DNA of 10,508 nucleotides from DATGZX01 sp035296965 (GCA_035296965.1 DATGZX010000206.1:1-10508), one strand, 5' to 3'. Positions 5,518-10,508 are shown, counted from the first letter of the stretch. The notes: generated from the sequence alone by a model not told the origin. Translations and numbers: made by a program.

Positions 5518-5937
5518 TCAGGCGCTCGGTTTCCGGGACACAAGGCGACAGCGGAAAGGCATTTTGTAAGCCACCCGGGCCAGGCTATCGCGCGCCGCCG
5601 CCTCCGGTAGGCCGCCGATTTCGAACAGGATCATTCCTGGCTTGACTACCGCCGCCCAGAACTCCGGCTCGCCCTTTCCTTTCCCCATGCGTGTCTCCGC
5701 CGGAATCGCAGTGACCGATTTATGCGGGAAAACGCGGATGTAGAGCCGGCCTTCGCCGCGCACCGAATGCGTGGCGGTGATGCGTCCCGCCTCGATCGCT
5801 TCGGCGCTCAGCCAGCCGCCCTCGAGAGCTTGCAAGCCGAAGTCGCCAAACTTGACCGTATTGCCGCGGGTCGCGTTACCTTTTACCTTGCCGCGTTGGC
5901 TTTTTCGGAACTTTACCCGCTTGGGCATTAGGGGCAT
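5518..5937 (-). CDS. rplP: 50S ribosomal protein L16
   Basis: L16 lies next to the A-site tRNA and the peptidyl transferase centre and is a late-assembling protein. The 139-residue product begins MPLMPKRVKFRKSQRGKVKG, then NTVKFGDFGLQALEGGWLSA. The conserved loop follows, with RLYIRVFPHKSVTAIPAETR and MGKGKGEPEFWAAVVKPGMI. It ends with LARVAYKMPFRCRLVSRKPSA, as in the family. GAGGAG stands 7 nt before the ATG at 5937, so I use that start; the ATG at 5928 is the alternative. The first 62 nt lie inside the 3' end of rpsC in another frame. Confidence 0.97.
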   Translation of the reverse strand: MPLMPKRVKFRKSQRGKVKGNATRGNTVKFGDFGLQALEGGWLSAEAIEAGRITATHSVRGEGRLYIRVFPHKSVTAIPAETRMGKGKGEPEFWAAVVKPGMILFEIGGLPEAAARDSLARVAYKMPFRCRLVSRKPSA

Positions 5938-6580
5938 TGTCGCTCTCCTCGGAGCCTGAGTACTCTCCGTTATTGATCCACACCTTGACGCCTATGTGGC
6001 CCTGTGCCGTCTTCGCCTCGGTGAACCCGTAGTCGATGCGCGCCCGTATCGTCGACAGCGGAATACTGCCGAGCATGTTCGTCTCCTGACGGGCCATTTC
6101 CGCGCCGCCGAGCCGGCCCGACATCTGCACGCGGATCCCTTTCGCGCCGCTCTCCATCGTTGTATCCATCGCCCGCTTCATGGTCCGGCGGAAGCTCGCG
6201 CGTTTTTCCAACTGCTCGGCAATGTCCTCGGCAACCAGTTGGGCGTCCACTTCCGGTCTGTTCACTTCCATGGTCTTGACTTCGATGTGCCGGTGGGTCA
6301 AATCTTCAAGCTCCTTCGTGAGCCGATCGACCTCCTGCCCCTTCTTGCCAATGATCATGCCGACACGGGCGGAATAGATATACACCACCACCTTTTCCCG
6401 CGTGCGCTCGATCTCGATCTTCGATATCCCCGAGCGGGCATAACGGCGCTTCACGAACGCGCGGATCTTGTGGTCTTCGACCAGAAGGTCCCCGAAGTCC
6501 TGCTTGTTCGCGTACCAACGACTCAGCCAATCGCGAACAATGCCCGTGCGGAAGCCAATTGGTCGAACTTTCTGTCCCAT
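5876..6580 (-). CDS. rpsC: 30S ribosomal protein S3
   Basis: S3 forms part of the mRNA entry tunnel with S4 and S5 and has helicase-related activity there. The product of 234 residues begins MGQKVRPIGFRTGIVRDWLS. It carries a type II KH domain with the GMIIGKKGQEVDRLTKELED loop (about residues 75-94). The C-terminal domain contains KGIRVQMSGRLGGAEMARQE and then GSIPLSTIRARIDYGFTEAK, ending in the conserved GHIGVKVWINNGEY. A tail rich in polar and basic residues follows (ending KVPKKPTRQGKR), and its coding bases double as the start of rplP. I chose the ATG at 6580. A TTG eight codons upstream is in frame but lies before the family start. Confidence 0.97.
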   Translation of the reverse strand: MGQKVRPIGFRTGIVRDWLSRWYANKQDFGDLLVEDHKIRAFVKRRYARSGISKIEIERTREKVVVYIYSARVGMIIGKKGQEVDRLTKELEDLTHRHIEVKTMEVNRPEVDAQLVAEDIAEQLEKRASFRRTMKRAMDTTMESGAKGIRVQMSGRLGGAEMARQETNMLGSIPLSTIRARIDYGFTEAKTAQGHIGVKVWINNGEYSGSEESDNAPNAQAGKVPKKPTRQGKR

Positions 6581-6586
6581 CGTCTG

Positions 6587-6602
6587 GTTGTCCTCAAACA
6601 AC
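6587..6602 (-). promoter_or_regulatory. rpsC: Small hairpin that loops out the rpsC ribosome-binding site
   Basis: In the 76-nt rplV-rpsC spacer, GTTGT (6587-6591) and ACAAC (6598-6602) are complementary, and the loop between them holds GAGG (read on the minus strand), the only Shine-Dalgarno match before rpsC. A second stem, AGCCAG (6613-6618) with CTGGCT (6630-6635), lies just upstream. The short stem could modulate access to the rpsC start, but five pairs are weak evidence. Confidence 0.3.
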
Positions 6603-6656
6603 AAAAGCCGAGAGCCAGCTTCCTGGCCCCTGGCTTGAAGTTCCTGAACCCGGCGG

Positions 6657-6995
6657 CTACCCCTCCAGGTCCGATAAGGTCAAATGGATATGGGCCAAGC
6701 GTCGCTTGATCTGATAAGCGGAGCCGCGTGCCCGAGGCTGGATCCGCTTCATCATCGGCCCACCATCCACGCGCGACTCGGTGATGACGAGATCGTCGAT
6801 GTCGCGCGCGCCACGGTCTTCGGCATTACCGAGCGCACTCTTCAGGACTTGTTCGAGCAATCGGGCGCTCTTGTTGGGAAAAAACCGCAGCGCTTCGATG
6901 GCCTCGTCTGCCCGCCGCCCTCGAATGAGACTGGCAAACGGCCGAATCTTGCGAGCCGACATGTCGGCAAAGCGGTGGTGTGCAGAGTACTCCAT
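6657..6995 (-). CDS. rplV: 50S ribosomal protein L22
   Basis: L22 lines the narrow part of the polypeptide exit tunnel, where its extended beta-hairpin can contact stalling peptides and macrolides. The 112-residue product is of normal length. It starts MEYSAHHRFADMSARKIRPF, matching the family pattern of an early aromatic/His stretch followed by SARK. Next come RRADEAIEALRFFPNKSARL and LEQVLKSALGNAEDRGARDI. The tunnel hairpin follows: ESRVDGGPMMKRIQPRARGS, then AYQIKRRLAHIHLTLSDLEG. The ATG is at 6995, with no strong ribosome-binding match. Unusually, it is preceded by a tRNA gene rather than directly by rpsS. Confidence 0.97.
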   Translation of the reverse strand: MEYSAHHRFADMSARKIRPFASLIRGRRADEAIEALRFFPNKSARLLEQVLKSALGNAEDRGARDIDDLVITESRVDGGPMMKRIQPRARGSAYQIKRRLAHIHLTLSDLEG

Positions 6996-7044
6996 AGTTC
7001 TCGTCGCTTCGCTTCCTTCTAATTCGCCTTGGACCGCTTCAGAA

Positions 7045-7116
7045 TTCCGGGGGCAGGATTTGAACCTGCGACCTCCAGGTTATGAGCCTGGCGAGCTACC
7101 ACTGCTCCACCCCGGG
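7045..7116 (-). tRNA. Initiator tRNA-fMet (anticodon CAU) inside the ribosomal operon
   Basis: Read on the minus strand, the 72 nt fold into a complete cloverleaf: acceptor CCCGGGG with CCCCGGA, D stem GAGC with GCTC, anticodon stem CCAGG with CCTGG around loop CTCATAA (anticodon CAT), a 5-nt variable loop, and T stem GCAGG with CCTGC around TTCAAAT, then discriminator A. Three features mark it as an initiator rather than an elongator: an unpaired C1-A72 at the end of the acceptor stem, A11-U24 in the D stem, and the E. coli-like T loop TTCAAAT. CCA is not encoded (TTC follows the discriminator), so it must be added by the CCA enzyme. The gene begins 8 nt after the rpsS stop and ends 49 nt before rplV, in the same direction. 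It must be cut from the message by RNase P and 3' processing. Pair 29-41 is A-U rather than G-C. Confidence 0.95.
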
Positions 7117-7124
7117 ATCTATGA

Positions 7125-7421
7125 TCACTTGGCAGGCCCGGTCGGACCCGCTGCCGCCTTTGCCTTGCCGCCGCTATGTCCTCGAAAGAGCCGGGTCGGC
7201 GAAAACTCTCCAAGCTTGTGCCCGACCATGTCCTCGGTCACAAACAATTTCATGAACTGCCGGCCGTTATGGATGAGGAACGTATGGCCGATAAAATCAG
7301 GTACGATCGTGCAATCGCGCGACCAAGTCTTGATCGGCTCGCGGTGCCCCGTCTGCTGGCGCTCGACCTTGGCGAGCAGCCGGAGGTCGACATACGGCCC
7401 TTTTTTCAGTGAACGGCTCAT
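7125..7421 (-). CDS. rpsS: 30S ribosomal protein S19
   Basis: S19 sits in the small-subunit head, partners S13 and lies near the A-site. The 98-residue product starts MSRSLKKGPYVDLRLLAKVE and continues with IKTWSRDCTIVPDFIGHTFL. The C-terminal signature HNGRQFMKLFVTEDMVGHKL and GEFSPTRLFRGH follows. A short Gly/Ala/Lys tail ends the protein. The ATG is at 7421, with GGAG about 4 nt upstream. It follows rplB after 64 nt. Its stop codon is only 8 nt from the 5' end of the tRNA gene, so rpsS mRNA and the tRNA precursor share a transcript. Confidence 0.98.
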   Translation of the reverse strand: MSRSLKKGPYVDLRLLAKVERQQTGHREPIKTWSRDCTIVPDFIGHTFLIHNGRQFMKLFVTEDMVGHKLGEFSPTRLFRGHSGGKAKAAAGPTGPAK

Positions 7422-7485
7422 CGTGCTCCACTTTCTATAGCCGAACTATTTTATGGTTTGTCGCCAGGCCGGCCAGTCTAATCGC

Positions 7486-8340
7486 TTATTTTTGTGCATA
7501 ATGCGGACCCGGCCGACGACGGCGGATGATCGCCGAATTGGACGGCTTCCGCCGATTCCGCGTCTTGCCACCCTTGGCCAACACACCCGTCGGGCTGCAA
7601 GGATGCCGGCCGCCTTTGGATCTTCCTTCTCCTCCACCCAGGGGGTGACTCACAGGGTTCATTGAAGTGCCGCGGTTGTGAGGCTTGCGGCCCATCCAGC
7701 GTTTCCGGCCGGCCTTGCCGATGCTGATGTTCATGTGCTCGGCATTCCCCATGGTGCCGATCGTAGCCCGGCACTCTGAGCTGATGCGCCGCACCTCTCC
7801 CGAGGGGAGCGTGATCTGCGCCCAGCGGCCCTCGCGAGCGGTGAGCGTGGCGCTGGTGCCGGCACTGCGGCAGAGCTGCCCGCCGCGCCCCGGCTGTAGT
7901 TCCAGATTATGGATCGACATGCCCAGGGGAATGCGCCGAAGAGGCAAGCAGTTGCCCACGCGCGGTTCAGCCTCTTCGCCGCTGACTACTTTGTCCCCTG
8001 CCTTGAGCCCCTCGGGGGCCAGGATGTAGCGCTTCTCGCCATCCGCATATTGCAGCAGGGCGATCCGCGGCGACCGGTTCGGATCATACTCGATCGAAAC
8101 CACGGTTGCCCAGATCTGATCCTTGCGCCGCTTGAAGTCGATGATGCGGTACATCCGCTTGTGCCCGCCGCCCCGGAACCGCGTGCACACGATGCCGTGG
8201 TGGTTGCGGCCGCCCTTCTTTTGATGGGGGACCACCAGGGACTTTTCCGGCTTCTTCTTGCGATCCGTGATTTCGGAAAAATCGCTGACAGAGCCCTGAC
8301 GCCGCCCTGGCGTCGTCGGCTTGTATTGGCGGATCCCCAT
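7486..8340 (-). CDS. rplB: 50S ribosomal protein L2
   Basis: L2 is one of the largest ribosomal proteins, needed for subunit joining and near the peptidyl transferase centre. The 284-residue product begins MGIRQYKPTTPGRRQGSVSD, then RNHHGIVCTRFRGGGHKRMY, with an OB-fold N-terminal domain and an SH3-like C-terminal domain. The signature is present as MNPVSHPLGGGEGRSKGGRH (His-232, Leu-234), where most L2 proteins have HPHGGG. The tail ends with several Arg residues and about eight extra residues. The open frame extends further upstream into rplW (to 8625), but I use the ATG at 8340 because AGGGG stands 6 nt upstream and the family starts there. It lies 101 nt after rplW (start codon to preceding stop). 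Confidence 0.97.
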   Translation of the reverse strand: MGIRQYKPTTPGRRQGSVSDFSEITDRKKKPEKSLVVPHQKKGGRNHHGIVCTRFRGGGHKRMYRIIDFKRRKDQIWATVVSIEYDPNRSPRIALLQYADGEKRYILAPEGLKAGDKVVSGEEAEPRVGNCLPLRRIPLGMSIHNLELQPGRGGQLCRSAGTSATLTAREGRWAQITLPSGEVRRISSECRATIGTMGNAEHMNISIGKAGRKRWMGRKPHNRGTSMNPVSHPLGGGEGRSKGGRHPCSPTGVLAKGGKTRNRRKPSNSAIIRRRRPGPHYAQK

Positions 8341-8373
8341 GATAATCCCCTGGACGCTGCAACCAATGAAATA

Positions 8374-8392
8374 TGCCGCCCCTGGAGCGGCA
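8374..8392 (-). other. Short hairpin followed by a T-rich stretch in the rplW-rplB spacer
   Basis: TGCCGC (8374-8379) and GCGGCA (8387-8392) form a 6-bp G+C-rich stem with a 7-nt loop. On the minus strand TATTTCATT follows at once, so it resembles a weak intrinsic terminator or attenuator about 33 nt before the rplB start. The T-run is interrupted, so readthrough is expected. Confidence 0.35.
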
Positions 8393-8441
8393 GTGCTTTT
8401 CCAGACGCCAAATTCCCCGGGCGGAGCGACCTCAGGCTCGT

Positions 8442-8762
8442 TTAGAAGAACTCGATCCGATCTTCTTCGTGCAAGGTTACGATGGCCTTCTTCCAGTTGG
8501 GCAGCCGGCCGACCTTGAACCGATAGCGACGGTTCTTGCCAAGACGGTTCTGCGTCCGCACCTTGCGCACGCGCACGTTGAACAGCTCCTGAACGGCCGC
8601 CTTGATCTGGTCCTTGTTGGCCCACAGGTTGACCTGAAACGGGTACGCATTGTGCCTGGTGAACTGATGCGTGCCCTTTTCGGTCACCAGCGGACGCAGG
8701 ATAATCTGGTGAGGCTCCAGTTTTGGACCCCGAGTTTTTCCTTCGCGTGGAGCCGTTGCCAT
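8442..8762 (-). CDS. rplW: 50S ribosomal protein L23
   Basis: L23 sits at the mouth of the exit tunnel and is the docking site for trigger factor and SRP. The product contains KLEPHQIILRPLVTEKGTHQ, the canonical L23 opening, then AYPFQVNLWANKDQIKAAVQ and ELFNVRVRKVRTQNRLGKNR. It ends RLPNWKKAIVTLHEEDRIEF F, typical of the family. I chose the ATG at 8762 (106 residues), because AGGAG lies 9 nt before it. The ATG at 8771 directly abuts that site and would add only three residues. About 15 residues of polar N-terminal extension precede the conserved core. It is 34 nt downstream of rplD. Confidence 0.97.
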   Translation of the reverse strand: MATAPREGKTRGPKLEPHQIILRPLVTEKGTHQFTRHNAYPFQVNLWANKDQIKAAVQELFNVRVRKVRTQNRLGKNRRYRFKVGRLPNWKKAIVTLHEEDRIEFF

Positions 8763-8796
8763 CGCTTCCATCTCCTATGCCGTCCCCAACCGCGTC

Positions 8797-9447
8797 CTAG
8801 GCAGGCGTGGCGGCTTCTTTTGGCTTGTACTTCTTACGCAGTTCATCGAGAGCAGCCCGCGTCAGCAGCAGACGCTTGGGACGCAGCACGGAATAGGTGT
8901 TGAATTCCGCGGCCGGCAGCACTTCGACGCCGTCGATGTTGCGGGCCGACTTGTAGATCGTCGGATCCATGCCGGCGATGCCAATCAAACAGCTCACCCC
9001 TTGCAGCTTGAGGGCCTTGAGGATACCGGCCACGTCCTTGGTCTTGATGGCCGACAGGGTGAGATCGTCGATGATGACCGTCTCCTGATCTTGAAACTTG
9101 CTCAGGAGAGCCATGCGCGTCGCGGCCCGCACCGCCTTTTTCGGCATGTGGTAGCTGTAGTCGCGCGGCTTGGGGCCCTTGGACGTGCCGCCGCCCTTGC
9201 GCTTGTTGGTCCGCCGCGTGCCCACGCGCGCGTTCCCTGTCCCCTTCTGGCGGAACAGCTTTTTCGTGCTACCTGCCACCTCGCCGCGCCGTTTGGTCGA
9301 ATGAGTCCCGGCCCGTTGGTTGGCCAGGTACATCACGACGACGTCGTGCAACAGTTGGCGGTTGATCTTACCGCCAAACTCGGCCGGATCCACCTCCACG
9401 GTGCCGACCGATTCGCCCTGGCGATTGTAAACGCTCAAGTTCAACAT
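8797..9447 (-). CDS. rplD: 50S ribosomal protein L4
   Basis: L4 contributes a long loop to the exit tunnel. In enteric bacteria it also represses the S10 operon by acting on its leader. The 216-residue product starts MLNLSVYNRQGESVGTVEVD, then LLHDVVVMYLANQRAGTHST. The tunnel loop follows: KRRGEVAGSTKKLFRQKGTG, then NARVGTRRTNKRKGGGTSKG and PKPRDYSYHMPKKAVRAATR. The Rossmann-like C-terminal half has IDDLTLSAIKTKDVAGILKA and a final AEFNTYSVLRPKRLLLTRAA. The ATG at 9447 matches the family start; the frame stays open 23 codons upstream without family similarity. No rplC lies before it. Confidence 0.97.
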   Translation of the reverse strand: MLNLSVYNRQGESVGTVEVDPAEFGGKINRQLLHDVVVMYLANQRAGTHSTKRRGEVAGSTKKLFRQKGTGNARVGTRRTNKRKGGGTSKGPKPRDYSYHMPKKAVRAATRMALLSKFQDQETVIIDDLTLSAIKTKDVAGILKALKLQGVSCLIGIAGMDPTIYKSARNIDGVEVLPAAEFNTYSVLRPKRLLLTRAALDELRKKYKPKEAATPA

Positions 9448-9538
9448 GACCCACTTCCATCCGGCGCCGCAGCCGAGCGGGCAAGCCTTCTGCCGCCCAT
9501 CGACAGGTTGCTTCAACGGTGTCTAATATGAAAGAGCC

Positions 9539-9573
9539 CCCTCACGATCTCACCCCGAAGGGAGATCGGAGGG
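9539..9573 (-). promoter_or_regulatory. UUCG-capped hairpin upstream of rplD
   Basis: On the minus strand the fold is CCCTC (9573-9569), CGATCTC (9568-9562) and CC, then loop TTCG (9559-9556), then GG, a 2-nt bulge, GAGATCG (9551-9545), a 1-nt bulge and GAGGG (9543-9539). That makes 14 pairs capped by an extra-stable C(UUCG)G tetraloop. The bases after it (GGGCTCTTTCATATT) are only moderately T-rich, so termination would be partial at best. It lies about 90 nt before rplD. It may be a terminator/attenuator, an mRNA stabiliser or a binding site for an autoregulating protein such as L4. Confidence 0.65.
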
Positions 9574-9641
9574 TAACGCCTGCTTCACCCGCATACTTGG
9601 TTTTGTTCGCCCCCGGCACGAGAGCCAGAGGAGAAGGCGGT

Positions 9642-9662
9642 GGGAACGGACTTCCGGTTCCC
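9642..9662 (-). other. Second, smaller hairpin just after rpsJ
   Basis: GGGAAC (9642-9647) pairs with GTTCCC (9657-9662) around a 9-nt loop, about 25 nt downstream of the rpsJ stop codon. No T-run follows directly on the minus strand. It may protect the 3' end of rpsJ mRNA or simply be chance. Confidence 0.4.
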
Positions 9663-9686
9663 CATTCGCCGCGCATCCCGGCGAGT

Positions 9687-10025
9687 TCAACTACTTGTCG
9701 CAGCAAGCACCCGGATCTTGATATCCACACCCGGCGGCAAGCTCAGACCCTTGTTGAGGGCCTCGATGGTCTTGCCGGTCGGCTGCAGGATATCGACCAG
9801 GCGCTTATGGGTTCGGATCTCGAATTGTTCGCGCGACTTGCGGTCGATGTGCGGACTGCGCAAGACCGTGTACCGCTCGATGCGCGTCGGCAATGGAATG
9901 GGCCCGTGCACGATCGCCCCGGTCCGCTGGGCCGTGTCGACAATTTCATGAGCCGTGCGGTCCAGGACCTCGTGGTCGTAGGCTTCCATCCGGATGCGGA
10001 TGCGTTCATTCGAGAAACCCGACAA
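9687..10025 (-). CDS. rpsJ: 30S ribosomal protein S10, TTG start
   Basis: S10 is in the small-subunit head and in other bacteria also serves as NusE in transcription antitermination. The 112-residue product reads SGFSNERIRIRMEAYDHEVL from residue 2, then the conserved GPIPLPTRIERYTVLRSPHI and DRKSREQFEIRTHKRLVDIL. It ends TIEALNKGLSLPPGVDIKIR and a short VLAATSS tail, a little longer than the usual 102-105 residues. The only start that keeps the conserved N-terminus is the TTG at 10025, supported by AGGAGA 5 nt upstream. The next ATG (residue 13) would remove the first strand. It is the first gene of the operon here, about 45-50 nt after a strong promoter. Confidence 0.95.
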   Translation of the reverse strand: MSGFSNERIRIRMEAYDHEVLDRTAHEIVDTAQRTGAIVHGPIPLPTRIERYTVLRSPHIDRKSREQFEIRTHKRLVDILQPTGKTIEALNKGLSLPPGVDIKIRVLAATSS

Positions 10026-10508
10026 TGGATTCTCCTAGCGCTGCTACCCTTGAGCTTCCCAAAAAGTCGAAAACGCTATGCTATGAGGGGGTTGGGGAAC
10101 TGTCAAGACGGGATCAGGGCCATTCAGGGCAAAATCGAGCCGAGGAGCGCGTCGTACATAATTGGAATCCGGAGCCCGGCTATATGCACTTGAATTTACG
10201 CAAGACGAGCGCTATGGGGAAACCCGAGAGAGACTCTGGGGACGCCGAGTACGCAGCTCATGAGATGCGCGGCACCCTGCAGGAACCAGTGGCCAAACCC
10301 GCGGCCGTCCTGCATCGGTGCAGCGTCGCGATACAGCTGGCGAACAAATATTGACTGGGTTGAGATTTAATCGCCGATTTCCGCAGGGGGGAAATGATTA
10401 ACATTTTAGCGAATCCGGGGGCGAGCGCAGTTACCGGTAAGCGAATACCAGTTGGTAGTTTTTCAACCAGGGAATGGACGGACAATTTTGGTCGAGCCCC
10501 GCTTCTCG
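10026..10508. other. Upstream non-coding region
   Basis: No convincing gene is visible in these 483 nt. The frames present (for example minus 10258-10485) have no recognisable motif, and the right part (about 10340-10508) is more A+T-rich than the operon. Besides the rpsJ promoter it holds a near-perfect 18-bp dyad at 10252-10269 (core CTCATGAG), a small stem-loop at 10310-10323 (CTGCA/TGCAG), and two neighbouring palindromes at 10431-10440 (TTACCGGTAA) and 10446-10457 (TACCA/TGGTA). Elongation-factor genes that often precede rpsJ are not within this distance. Confidence 0.6.
10078..10106 (-). promoter_or_regulatory. Sigma-70-type promoter for rpsJ and the operon
   Basis: On the minus strand a perfect -35 box TTGACA (10106-10101) is followed by a 17-nt spacer and TAGCAT (10083-10078), matching four of six bases of TATAAT. 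Transcription would start around 10070-10072. That leaves a leader of roughly 45-50 nt before the rpsJ TTG, too short for the long S10 leader known from enteric bacteria. Position, direction and spacing all fit the main promoter of the cluster. Confidence 0.7.

Larger units (their letters stand above)
9448..9686. other. Gene-free spacer where rplC (L3) would be expected
   Basis: In the standard S10 operon order, rplC (about 210 codons) lies between rpsJ and rplD. Here only 239 nt separate the rpsJ stop from the rplD start. The only sizeable minus-strand frame (9542-9730) gives a 62-residue product rich in Gly, Pro and Ser. It has no L3 motif and reaches into rpsJ, so I do not treat it as a gene or as an rplC remnant. 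The spacer is filled by two hairpins. Confidence 0.85.

Noticed and set aside
5996..6709. 237-codon open frame on the plus strand
   Set aside because: It is antisense to rpsC; no ribosome-binding site or family motif.
7422..7485. TAAAAT as a -10 box before rpsS
   Set aside because: No acceptable -35 box lies 16-18 nt upstream, so an internal promoter is not supported.
8341..8625. 95-codon N-terminal extension of L2
   Set aside because: It overlaps rplW in another frame, and L2 proteins start at the ATG at 8340, which has AGGGG upstream.
9542..9730. 62-codon minus-strand frame, considered as an L3 remnant
   Set aside because: It has no L3 motif, overlaps the end of rpsJ, and its composition (Gly, Pro, Ser) is typical of a chance frame.
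9519..10193. 224-codon plus-strand frame across rpsJ and its promoter
   Set aside because: It runs antisense through rpsJ and through the rpsJ promoter, and its product has no recognisable domain.
10408..10446. Two AGCGAAT copies about 32 bp apart
   Set aside because: Seven-base repeats at this distance occur by chance, and there is no third copy or clear link to a promoter.
10258..10485. 75-codon minus-strand frame upstream of rpsJ
   Set aside because: It lacks a recognisable domain or a good ribosome-binding site and lies in an A+T-richer, probably regulatory region.

Overview
The window is one long run of ribosomal-protein genes, all on the minus strand, so it is transcribed from right to left. 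It corresponds to a fused S10-spc cluster. In transcription order it reads rpsJ (S10), rplD (L4), rplW (L23), rplB (L2), rpsS (S19), an initiator tRNA-fMet, rplV (L22), rpsC (S3), rplP (L16), rpmC (L29), rpsQ (S17), rplN (L14), rplX (L24), rplE (L5), a zinc-type S14 gene, rpsH (S8), rplF (L6), rplR (L18), rpsE (S5), rplO (L15) and the first 129 codons of secY, which runs off the left edge. All genes are intact apart from the edge-truncated secY. No mobile elements, CRISPR arrays or plus-strand genes are supported.

The source is a G+C-rich bacterium. The lack of rpmD (L30), a four-Cys zinc S14, a four-Cys L24 and the tone of the L2 and S8 sequences point to a phylum such as Planctomycetota. 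That placement is an inference from memory, not a search result.

The right end (10026-10508) has no convincing gene. It carries a strong sigma-70-type promoter (TTGACA, 17-nt spacer, TAGCAT) about 45-50 nt before the TTG start of rpsJ, and this probably drives the operon. Between rpsJ and rplD, where rplC (L3) normally sits, there is only a 239-nt spacer with no trace of L3. It holds a 14-bp hairpin capped by a UUCG tetraloop and a second, smaller hairpin.

The middle of the operon holds its most unusual passenger, a complete initiator tRNA 8 nt after rpsS. This would tie supply of the start tRNA to ribosome synthesis. Coupling signals are visible elsewhere: rpsC and rplP overlap by 62 nt, rpmC and rpsQ by 8 nt, and rpsE and rplO by the single A of TAATG. 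Several other spacers hold clean hairpins or short repeats (rplX-rplE, rplP-rpmC, rplN-rplX, rpsQ-rplN, rplW-rplB, rplV-rpsC).

The gene content is ordinary core translation and protein-export machinery. The points worth a second look are the missing rplC with its structured replacement spacer, the embedded and slightly atypical tRNA-fMet, the long rpsC/rplP overlap, and a few unusual protein details (L2, S8, S14, L24). I see no sign of a new enzymatic or defence system.
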